The translations under genes were made by a program, and so were the position numbers. A stretch of 56,093 nucleotides of DNA from Planctomycetaceae bacterium UBA2972 (GTDB lineage Bacteria; Planctomycetota; Planctomycetia; Pirellulales; Pirellulaceae), in assembly GCA_002348315.1 (NCBI GenBank), contig DEAW01000119.1:6118-62210 (forward strand). The letters run 5' to 3'. The notes below the pieces were generated by a model. That model made no database searches. It was not told the DNA's origin and saw only the letters and a list, made by a program, of their open reading frames with translations. Positions 38,264 through 46,800 of the stretch are shown here, piece after piece. How positions within the stretch are numbered: position 1 is the stretch's first letter; every line of letters starts with the position of its first letter.

Positions 38264-38937
38264 GTGGTTAGTGGTGGAGCAGAGTCCACGAACTGCTGTA
38301 TGATGTCTGCTGCGATGGCCTGAGCATTGTCGTACTGGATCCACCAGCTTTGTAGACGAGCTCGTCGAATGACGCCTTTTTCTAATTGCAAATCGAGCAC
38401 GGTGTGCTGCCAGTGAGTTTGCCCATCGTTTAACTGGATAGACGAAGCCATTAGGTCTGTTGGGTGAACAATTTCCAAATAGCTGAGCCCCGGGGCAACC
38501 TCGACCAGTAAGGCAGTCGCAGACGCTCCGTCCTCAGGCGGTATCCATTTTCGCTGGTCGTTTTGGAGAAGGACTCGGTTGGAAGTAGAGCCGCTTGATC
38601 GAATCGGACAACGGCTATCGAGTTGGTCAGTTTGTAGCGAAATGATGGTTTCAATACCAACAGCATGCTCGACCTGTTGCACTCGCCAGTATAACTGAGG
38701 AGTGGCGGGGCGATCTTGCGTTGCCGCATAGGTTGCAATGAGATCTGCTCCACGTTGATATGCTTCAGTGATGGATTCTGTCGTTAATCCCAAGTCGAGT
38801 CTGGCATAGGAGTCATTGGCGATGACGGCCTGATGTGCGATCACTTCCTGGAGACCTGCAGCAGGAGATTCCAGATTTAACAGGCATTGCAGGGAATTAT
38901 GTGAAAGTGAAGCGGAAGCTTGCTCGAGTTGCCACAT
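38260..38937 (-). CDS. Hypothetical protein, 225 aa
   Basis: A soluble-looking protein without signal peptide or membrane helix. It has alternating strand-forming segments (QLYWRVQQVEHAVGIETIIS, GLSYLEIVHPTDLMAS, THWQHTVLDLQLEKGVIRRA) that suggest an all-beta fold. No family is recognised. Its stop overlaps the DUF1501 stop by 4 bases in convergent orientation. About 112 bases upstream of its start lies the minus-strand terminator hairpin at 39054-39093, so its expression could be controlled by attenuation there. Confidence 0.68.
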   Translation of the reverse strand: MWQLEQASASLSHNSLQCLLNLESPAAGLQEVIAHQAVIANDSYARLDLGLTTESITEAYQRGADLIATYAATQDRPATPQLYWRVQQVEHAVGIETIISLQTDQLDSRCPIRSSGSTSNRVLLQNDQRKWIPPEDGASATALLVEVAPGLSYLEIVHPTDLMASSIQLNDGQTHWQHTVLDLQLEKGVIRRARLQSWWIQYDNAQAIAADIIQQFVDSAPPLTT

Positions 38938-39053
38938 AGTCTAATTACGTTTGGGAAATGGTCGGCATAGGTATGGAATTCAGACTTGAATTATGTTTGA
39001 AACCGACCGGCGTATCAAGGAGCTAACAGGGTGATTGACAAACGGGGCCGTAC

Positions 39054-39093
39054 AAAAAAATAACCCCGCCGAATGCAAAGCATTACGGCGGGG
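39054..39093 (-). terminator. Strong minus-strand Rho-independent terminator (orphan)
   Basis: The stem CCCCGCCG/CGGCGGGG continues, after a bulged A, into AATGC/GCATT with an AAA loop on the plus strand (13 base pairs). Read on the minus strand it is followed by TTATTTTTTT. No T-run exists in the plus direction. There is no annotated minus-strand gene for several kilobases upstream of it. Confidence 0.85.
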
Positions 39094-39201
39094 CCGGAAC
39101 AGAGAAGAGGCCAATTGTTAGTGCGATTTATAATGGAAGTCATAAACATGACTGGGGAATTCCATAACTGTCAGAAACAGTTTCGCGTAACAAAGGAATC
39201 T
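39054..39201 (-). ncRNA. Candidate small RNA or attenuated leader, about 148 nt
   Basis: The minus strand has a near-consensus promoter ending at 39208, and a strong terminator whose T-run ends at 39054. Between them there is no convincing ORF (the longest from an ATG is 14 codons). The predicted transcript has a 6-base-pair hairpin (AACTGT/ACAGTT), a nested hairpin (AGTCAT/ATGACT inside ATGGA/TCCAT), and the terminator hairpin. It could be a free regulatory RNA, or the leader of the 225-aa gene downstream (start at 38937). No known RNA family is recognised. Confidence 0.5.
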
Positions 39202-39207
39202 ATTTCG

Positions 39208-39235
39208 ATAATAACAAGTGCAATTCCAATGTCCA
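39208..39235 (-). promoter_or_regulatory. Predicted sigma70-type promoter for the candidate small RNA
   Basis: On the minus strand TGGACA (5 of 6 to TTGACA) is separated by 16 bases from TATTAT (5 of 6 to TATAAT). Transcription would start near 39201. Confidence 0.5.
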
Positions 39236-39418
39236 GTTTTTACTTGGGAAAATGCTCGTTCTGCAAGTGCTTCAGTTTGTTGGACTTGGTTATGAGTGTT
39301 TTTCGGAGGTGATTTCTGTTAGCTGCATCATCCACTATATTGGACAGTTGGTTGTCATGAAGTAAGGTCGATTATTTTGGGCAATCGGTTGAATCGAGTT
39401 TTGTTGAGGCAGGTACAC

Positions 39419-40234
39419 ATGAATTTGGAAGCATTAGCAATTGAGGCGGCAAAAGAAGCGGGCGGTTTGCTGGCTCAGATGCAGGATACGATCAATCCCC
39501 GGGAAAAGGCTCCCAAGGATTTGGTTACCGAAGCGGATGTTGCTTCGCAAAGAAGAATTCTTGAGATCCTGTTTGCAGATCGTCCTGATGATTACTTTCT
39601 GGGCGAGGAAGATTTAACCGATGAATCTGATTTGCCCGCATTGGATCGCATGGTCAGTGGTGACACGGATTTGTCAGAGTTGGAGTACTGTTGGGTGATT
39701 GATCCACTCGACGGTACGGCCAACTATGTTCACAAGCTTCAGACTTATAGTGTTTCAATAGCATTATTGCACTTTGGTGAGCCTGTGGTGGCCGCTGTAT
39801 ATGATCCGGTGATGGACGATTGTTACAGCGCAACTCAAGGTGAAGGAGCACGCGTCAATGGTTCAGCGATTGGTAGCAGCGGATGCGAAGACCTGCAACG
39901 CTCGTTGATAGCAGCGAGTTTTACGGCGGGAGTTGAACGAGGTTCACCGGAAGTAGATCGTTGGGTGGAAATGCTCTATGAATGTCAGGCATTACGGCGG
40001 TTAGGTTCGGCCGCACTCAATCTATGTTACGTCGCTCAGGGAGGTCTGGATGGTTACTGGGCAACGAGTGTCAAGATTTGGGATATTGCGGCAGGTGTTT
40101 TGGTAGTTAGGGAAGCTGGGGGATCTATAACGGCTGTTGATGGAGGTCCGCTTGTGATTCAGGATGCCAAATTTATAGCAGCAGCTACCGAGTCACTGCG
40201 AAAACAGATGTTTGACGTACTATGTCGGGTTTAA
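39419..40234 (+). CDS. Inositol monophosphatase family protein
   Basis: A 271-residue Mg2+-dependent phosphatase. Metal and catalytic motifs are FLGEEDLTDE, WVIDPLDGTANYVHK (DPxDGT) and SVKIWDIAAGVLVVREAGG (WDxAAG). The family includes myo-inositol-1-phosphatase, histidinol phosphatase HisN and CysQ (PAP phosphatase), and motif content does not separate these. The start at 39419 fits the family N-terminus and has AGG upstream; the frame extends 14 codons further back without support. A perfect inverted repeat and T-run at 40293-40314 serve as terminator. Confidence 0.9.
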   Translation: MNLEALAIEAAKEAGGLLAQMQDTINPREKAPKDLVTEADVASQRRILEILFADRPDDYFLGEEDLTDESDLPALDRMVSGDTDLSELEYCWVIDPLDGTANYVHKLQTYSVSIALLHFGEPVVAAVYDPVMDDCYSATQGEGARVNGSAIGSSGCEDLQRSLIAASFTAGVERGSPEVDRWVEMLYECQALRRLGSAALNLCYVAQGGLDGYWATSVKIWDIAAGVLVVREAGGSITAVDGGPLVIQDAKFIAAATESLRKQMFDVLCRV

Positions 40235-40292
40235 ACCAACCTGAGTTGCGTATTTCTCATTGATAACTCAGTGGTCCGATTTAAAATAGAGG

Positions 40293-40314
40293 GACCTGCC
40301 TAGGCAGGTCTTTT
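40293..40314 (+). terminator. Palindromic terminator between IMPase gene and giant-protein operon
   Basis: GACCTGCC and GGCAGGTC form a perfect 18-base palindrome (with the central TA), followed by TTTTCTTATC. It ends the IMPase transcript. It lies only 26 bases before the ATG of the next gene, so it may also sit in that gene's leader. Confidence 0.75.
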
Positions 40315-40340
40315 CTTATCTATTTAATTTGGGCTGACCA

Positions 40341-43300
40341 ATGCAACATTGGAATCTAAAAACTGAATCTGTGCTTTGGTATTGCGCAGAAGTTGCCGTC
40401 ACCCGAAAACGATTTCGAGTGACCTGGCCGACACTTGGTCTGCTCTTGATCTGGGCTCTATTCCCGGCGCGGCTTGCTTTCGCTCAACCTAATGCAGAAT
40501 CTCAGGAGTTGCCATCTGATTCGATAGGTGTTGTTCGTAAGGCGCCGACGGAGATTGTTTTATTACGTGATAAGAATGGCAACTTGGTCAAAGTCGCCAC
40601 CAACTTGTCGTTAGAAGAGTATTTGCGAATATACAATCAGCAGAATGACGTGGAGGATCAGAATACTCCACCTGCTTTTGTGATTGATCAGGCTATTTAC
40701 TCAGGCCGGGCAAGTTCAACGCACCTGAATTTTTCAGTGGACTTTCGCATTCAGCTGGTACAAGCGGACGAAGATCAGTGGGTACAGGTACCGCTACACT
40801 TGCCTCAATGCGTCATGAAATCTGCTCCAAAGTATTCCGGTACAGGAGAATTTTTTGTGACATGGGACAGTCAACTTGGTCATGTCGTTTGGCTTAAAGG
40901 TGCTGTGAACAGTCAGCATGGCTTGACGCTGAGTCTGACTCGACCGTTGCGTACGACGGGGCAATTGACAGAATTGATTCTGACGCCACCACCTGCACGT
41001 AGTCAGTTCCGGCAGTTGGTGGTTCCCATTGGAAAAGCACGATCCATCGGAGGAGATTTAGAGGTAAAGACAACTTCGCCTTCGAATTCGACTACTGCAT
41101 TTGCTTTTGATTTTCAATCGGAAGAATTGGTGATGGGATGGAGTGATGCGGGAGGAGATCCCGGGACTGAATTGACGCGGATTCAGGCTGAAGTGAATAC
41201 CGAGTTTACGGTACGGCAAAATCGTAGAGTTAGTGCCAGGGGAACATTGAAAGTAGAAGGGTTGGGATCAGCAGTATCGAATTTCGATGTTTTACTTCCT
41301 GTTGGTATGAAACTACTGGAGATACCGAACTCGGCATATCGCGTGACCAGATTGCCAGCAGTTGCGCAAGAAGGAGAGTCGGAGACACGTGAGCGTATTC
41401 GAGTGAGTGTTCTACAGCCCCAGTCGACACTTTCGGTAGTTGTAGAGGCAGAAACTCCTAATAGTCCTGCAAGTGAAGTGCCATCGAACCAATCCTTTGC
41501 GGGATTCGAAGTGGTCGATGCGGTAAAGCAATCAGGGTCGTTGCGTATCAGTACGACCACCAATTGGGATGTGGTTTGGCAGGTCAGTGGTGATATTCGA
41601 AGAGCGCTCAGGATTACCGAAGAGTCAGCTGGCAGTGCAGGAATCCGCCTGGTCGCGTTTGAATACTACAACACGGCCTATACCGTCGTAGGTACTTTGC
41701 AGGAGCGTGAAAATCAATTCCGGGTTGTTCCCAGGTATTTACTCGAAATCTCTCCATCGCAGCTGCGTATGACAACGACGTTGCGATGTTTGTATACGGG
41801 AACAGGAAAATACCAGGTTGTTGGTAATTGGAGTGGTTGGGAATTGGACCAGGTATTTAAGAGTCTTGATGGGACGCTGGAGTTAGTGGATGCAGAATTA
41901 ACTGACGGCATGATGGAGTTCTCCGTTGCGACTTCTGAAACGGATTCACGTGGAGATTTCGAGTTGATTATTCGATCACGAAAGCAACTGCCTTCAGATT
42001 CAATGAACGACTCTCGTCATTTAGACTTGCTCGTGCCTCAAATCGAGGTGACGAGTGTAGAAAACGCAAAAATCGTTCGGGGAGCCCAGGCCATTGTTTT
42101 GCAGCCAGCCGACAATGTCGAAATTATCCCTGACAACGAAGGCATGGAAGGATTGTTGGCCGGGACGCTTAGTGATGTGGAGGATTTAGACATTCCTGAC
42201 TATCAGCAAACCCCCTTAGTGTTGATGTCGTTGCCAAATTTGCCACAGGGAGAGCCTTTACGTGTCGTGGGATCGGTCAATGTACGACAACGTAGCGTTC
42301 TGGTGACATCAACAACATCGATTCAGTTGGAATCGAAGTATGCAGCCTTTGAGCAGGTACTGGATTATCAAATTGCCTATGAACCCATTCGTCAGATTAC
42401 TCTCACCGTTCCCGGGATCGTGCGTCATCCGGAGAATCTGCGAGTATTTTTGGAAACGGATGAGTCCGGTGATGACGAAAGTGGTGGAAACAACGTGCTT
42501 CCGTGGAGTGTCGTTCCCAATTCGATGCAGGCGGACGATGAACGCGCTCAGTTGGAGATTGAGGACATCACAGTTGATTTGTTAGCCGAATACAGCGGCT
42601 CCCTACGAGTCATCCTCAAGTATCAGGAACAGTTACCGTTGTTGATGGCTGACGCCTCTCAGCGAGTCAACTTCCTGTTAGTCTCACCGATTGCCCGTGG
42701 TGTGCGGTTGGTGCAAAACGAAGTCACCATTAATACTCAGGAAATATTTGTTAGTGAGCCGGCAGATGGGGTGTGGCAGGTTGTACGAGGGGTTGCCTCT
42801 GAGGAGACTAGTGGGGACAGCCTGCGTCTTCATGCATCCGAAGCCACCACCAGCTTACCGGTCCAAATGCGGATGCGGCAGGATGTTACCAAGACTTCGA
42901 CGTTGGTTCAGCGGCGTTGGGTGCAAACGGCACTATTGAATAATCAATGTCGTGAACGTTTGGCATTGACTGTTCGCACGAATGAAACAGATCTTCATAT
43001 GCAATTTCCTGAACAGGGCGTGGATGCTTCCACGCTCATTGTGGCCATCAATAACCAGCGTGTTCCAGTCAATCAGGTCGTTTTGGATTCGGACAAACAA
43101 CTCACGATACGTTTAGCCGCTTCGAATGTGGAATCAGATTACCGGGTTGAGTTGTGGTACATGCGGACTCAGTTTGATCCGAATCGCTTACGTTTGCCGT
43201 TGCCTAAAGTGGTTAATTCAAAAATGAGTGGTTCGACATACTGGCAGATCGTTACCACCAATGAACAACATTTACTGGGCACGCCCCACGGTTGGACCCC

Positions 43301-43844
43301 GGAATACGATTGGTCCTGGTCGGGGTCGTATTGGTTCCGTTCATCTGCGTTGGGACAGTCAGAGTTGGAATCCTGGGTTGGGGTAGGTGCTCAGTTGGCA
43401 TTGCCTGAAAACACGAACCAATACCTCTTGTCGACAGTCGGAGAAGTGGAAGAGTTATCTGCGGCCATTACGAGTAGAGCCACATTGCTATTTGTGATTT
43501 CCGGATTAGTACTTGGTATTGGTTTGGCCTTGCTTAAGTTCAAAATACTCCAACAACCGGCAGTCGTTTTCATTGTCGGTTTAATAGGTGGTTTGGCAGC
43601 TGTGTGGGTTCCTGAATGGATGTTGTTGGTTCTGCAGTCTTCTTTCCTGGGACTACTGTTAGTCATGATCGCTCGCATCCTCGATTGGATAATCACGGGG
43701 CCTCGAACAAGTGCCGGGACGATCCATCGCAGTGGGGCACCGGCCGACACGAATTCAGCCGCGATTGCGTTATTGAAGTTGGACTCTTCCATGGCAGCGG
43801 TTGAAAATCTTGACTCTCTCGATGATTCGCAACAACAGGCATAA
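40341..43844 (+). CDS. Giant exported membrane-anchored protein of unknown function, module 1
   Basis: A 1167-residue protein. A signal peptide (about residues 28-48) ends in AFAQPNAES. Residues 50-1040 are almost entirely predicted beta-strand and no known catalytic motif is visible. Three hydrophobic helices lie near the C-terminus (about 1046-1066, 1073-1088, 1092-1118), followed by a short tail. The layout, including an early segment with alternating strands and a QVPLHLP motif, repeats twice more in the next gene, which starts 2 bases after this stop. The two therefore form an operon and likely work together at the cell envelope. The start follows a 40-residue basic N-terminal region; an alternative GTG exists at codon 11. 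No family is recognised. Confidence 0.85.
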   Translation: MQHWNLKTESVLWYCAEVAVTRKRFRVTWPTLGLLLIWALFPARLAFAQPNAESQELPSDSIGVVRKAPTEIVLLRDKNGNLVKVATNLSLEEYLRIYNQQNDVEDQNTPPAFVIDQAIYSGRASSTHLNFSVDFRIQLVQADEDQWVQVPLHLPQCVMKSAPKYSGTGEFFVTWDSQLGHVVWLKGAVNSQHGLTLSLTRPLRTTGQLTELILTPPPARSQFRQLVVPIGKARSIGGDLEVKTTSPSNSTTAFAFDFQSEELVMGWSDAGGDPGTELTRIQAEVNTEFTVRQNRRVSARGTLKVEGLGSAVSNFDVLLPVGMKLLEIPNSAYRVTRLPAVAQEGESETRERIRVSVLQPQSTLSVVVEAETPNSPASEVPSNQSFAGFEVVDAVKQSGSLRISTTTNWDVVWQVSGDIRRALRITEESAGSAGIRLVAFEYYNTAYTVVGTLQERENQFRVVPRYLLEISPSQLRMTTTLRCLYTGTGKYQVVGNWSGWELDQVFKSLDGTLELVDAELTDGMMEFSVATSETDSRGDFELIIRSRKQLPSDSMNDSRHLDLLVPQIEVTSVENAKIVRGAQAIVLQPADNVEIIPDNEGMEGLLAGTLSDVEDLDIPDYQQTPLVLMSLPNLPQGEPLRVVGSVNVRQRSVLVTSTTSIQLESKYAAFEQVLDYQIAYEPIRQITLTVPGIVRHPENLRVFLETDESGDDESGGNNVLPWSVVPNSMQADDERAQLEIEDITVDLLAEYSGSLRVILKYQEQLPLLMADASQRVNFLLVSPIARGVRLVQNEVTINTQEIFVSEPADGVWQVVRGVASEETSGDSLRLHASEATTSLPVQMRMRQDVTKTSTLVQRRWVQTALLNNQCRERLALTVRTNETDLHMQFPEQGVDASTLIVAINNQRVPVNQVVLDSDKQLTIRLAASNVESDYRVELWYMRTQFDPNRLRLPLPKVVNSKMSGSTYWQIVTTNEQHLLGTPHGWTPEYDWSWSGSYWFRSSALGQSELESWVGVGAQLALPENTNQYLLSTVGEVEELSAAITSRATLLFVISGLVLGIGLALLKFKILQQPAVVFIVGLIGGLAAVWVPEWMLLVLQSSFLGLLLVMIARILDWIITGPRTSAGTIHRSGAPADTNSAAIALLKLDSSMAAVENLDSLDDSQQQA

Positions 43845-43846
43845 CG

Positions 43847-46800
43847 ATGAAACGCTGGACACGTCAAATTGTAAGTTGCCTGACTCTGATGATGGTTGTC
43901 GGTTTGGTTATGGGACAGCAACCTCAGGAGAGTCCTGAGGATTTGTTGTATCGGTTAATCAAAGTAGAGGAGGCGGACCTCGACGAAGTCCTGCCCGGTA
44001 CGATTCCTGTACTACGCACGCAGTTTGAGGCGATGGCTGAGGCGATAAACAGTCGTGTCCGAGAGCAGTCGGCAGGGCAGCCTGAATTTCGGCAGGGGGC
44101 CTATGTTCGGCGATCGATGTATTATGGGCGTGTCGAGGGCCTGCACATCGTAGACGGTCGCGCTGTACTTGGTGTTGATGCTCAGGAGCAATCGGAAGGC
44201 GTTGTTCCGTTAGCTCCACTTTCGATCGCCATTGAATCTCCTGAGTGGGTCATGGAGACCATGGCTGAACCAGAGGCGGGTAACCAGGCTGCTGTTACAG
44301 GAGTGAGTGATAGAAATGTACCTGTCCTCAAAGTGCAGGGGCCGGGCGATCTGACGTTTAACTGGAGCCTTAAGGGAACAGCGGTTGTTGAAACCGAACG
44401 TAAGTTTGTTTTTGATGTTCCTCAGAGTGAATCAGGGTATTTGGTGTTAGATCTTCCGCAAGAGTTACTGCTAAAGTCATCCAGTGGCATTGTGTGGGCA
44501 CCTCAGCAGGACACCTTACCGTTGCCGGTAGATGGATTGCCTGAATTGGCCGCTGAGCAGAATCGTTGGGTTGTTCAATTGGGAAGCCAGGCAAACACCA
44601 CATTGACAGTTCTGACGGATGATGCAGAGGCTCCGAGTGCCAATGTCTTGTTTTACAGCCAGGAGATTCAGTATTCTGTTGAACCGGAAGGGATTCAGGT
44701 TGAAAGTCGTTTAACCTTAGATTCTGTGTTGGCACAACGGCAGTCAGTCTCCCTGCAGCTAGCTCCGGAGTTAGAGTTGGTCGGAATCTCCAATGAAGGT
44801 CGTGATCTTGCGATCTCGAAATCCAATGCGGGACAAAATCATTGGACAGTGACGTTAGATCCTCGTGGAGGAACTCTTGAACTGGACGTAATCGCAGTGG
44901 CTCGGATTTTGCCATTGCAACCACAAGTCCTTCCATTGATCAGTGTTGTGGATGGAATTTGGCGACAAGGGCAGATTGCGTTAACCGTCGCTGAGTCACT
45001 GGAATTGTACCGATTGGATATTCAGGGGGCGATCGAAAGCCGGGTTGAACAAGTCGGGGCGATGAAGCGTCGAGTACTGGAAATGTATGAACCGACCCCG
45101 AAGCTGGTCATCGTCACTGGCCATCAGGAAGCGGAAATACATGCTTCTCAAGTGTCTCGATATGAAATGGATAGAAATCAACTATATCTGCAGACGAAGA
45201 TTTCGTTAACGGCAGCAACGCAGCCCGTTCATCAACAGCACTTTGAAGTCATCAATGGTTGGGAATTACAAGCGGTTACTTTGGAGGCTTTCGCGGGGGG
45301 AGCAGAACAGGTCACGCCAAGAGTCTCGGATGTTAAAACTCAAACGGCCGTCTTAAAACAAATCGAGTTCATGGAAGCTATCGAACCCGGTAATACGCTT
45401 GTTTTGAATATCAGTATGAGTAAGCAGATTTCAGGGCTACAGGTGGACGGAGTCATGCTTCCGGCGTTGATCCTTCCCAATCAGTCGGAATCACCGTTGC
45501 AACAGAAACGTGTCGTTTTGCAACAGCATTTAATTGGCCTAACGGCGAAACCTCCTCGCGTCCTTGCGTTGTCCGGATTGGGGGATACCAGGCAGGGGCG
45601 GCTCAATCCCGGCAGTGAAGAAATTGCTGAAGAGGCGTTATTGAGAGACGTCGGCATTGTCTTCCGAGCCGCTTCGTACCTGAACGAAATTCAGATCGCC
45701 TCAGTCCCGGCAACGCAGTCTTTTGAGTCTCAACTTCAAACGGTCATTCATGTATCGGATTCGGTTACCGAAACCACGCGGCTTAAGGTGACGCCGTTAG
45801 GGACACCGGTTAAACAGATTCAGATTGTGAGTACTGGTCTTAGTGGTGAGGATGTTCAATGGCAGTTGGTGCCGTCAGGAAGTCCGACACTAACATCAGA
45901 CGGGATTCTCAATATCGTAAAAAGAGAAGTTGATGGTACGCAACATTGGACGATTGAGTTGGTCGAACCAAGCGTGACCGAATTCACATTGCTTGGTTCA
46001 CGTGAGATTGCTGTCAGCCAGTTTTCTCGTTTGCCTTTATACCGTATTGAAGGGACGCAGGCTTACGCTGCTGCGATTGAAATTGGTTGGGACTCGGATT
46101 TACAACTGTCTATTTCGGATGAACCAACCTTAGAACAGGTATTGCCTGAGCAGAATCAAGGACCGTGGAGACGATTTCGGCAGGCGTATCATTACGGGAC
46201 GCCAGTCGGGACTCCACCGCAAGTAGAAATTGTCAAAGCGGACGTCCCGGTTGAACATATCGTTTGGAACGCTCATGTTCATTCGAAATATCTAGTCCAT
46301 GGTTTTAGCAGCCACGAAGTCAGGTATTTAGTTGAGTGTCTGTCCGATGAGGATCTCCAGGTTACACTCCCACGTGGCGTGGATTTGGAAAGTGTTTGGG
46401 TGGATGAACAGCGTATGCATCTTGCCTCGCTTCGCATCCCGAACTCGCCTTCCCAGCTACTGATTCCATTAGAAACGGGGTTGCGATTTGCAAAAATTCG
46501 AATTCGATTTACGGCAAGTGCCGCAACGTTGGGGTTTCGTACGCAATTGCAAAAACCTCTACCTGTTGTGCAAGCCAAAACCTTGCAGTCGTATTGGTCT
46601 GTTGCTGTTCCCCCGGGATTTGAGTTGGCAAATCACTCGACGGAGTATTCGATCGCTCAGCGGTTGCTGGGACCCTGGCTCAATCAGGCAAGTCGAAAAC
46701 AGTCGCCAGTGGGACGGAATTCAGATGCCGAGCAGGCCTACGAGCGAACGCAAAGTAAAGTGACAGCATTAATCGAACGAGCGGCCATCATACGACGAGG

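Larger units (their letters stand above)
38938..39418. other. Gene-free region holding an orphan promoter and terminator
   Basis: This 481-base gap between the 225-aa gene (-) and the IMPase gene (+) contains a minus-strand sigma70-like promoter and a strong minus-strand terminator, listed separately. The plus-strand frame at 39073-39312 has no ribosome binding site and runs through the terminator stem, so it is not counted as a gene. Confidence 0.6.

Noticed and set aside
39073..39312. 79-aa plus-strand frame upstream of the IMPase gene
   Set aside because: No ribosome binding site, low-complexity composition, and it runs through the terminator stem.
39305..39313. Perfect Shine-Dalgarno match GGAGGTGAT
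   Set aside because: No start codon at a suitable distance and a stop follows soon after; taken as chance.
43391..43921. 176-aa minus-strand frame over the junction of the giant genes
   Set aside because: Shadow of the coding strand; no family pattern.
44370..44936. 188-aa minus-strand frame
   Set aside because: Shadow of the 2368-aa gene, rich in Pro/His/Gln as expected for antisense frames.
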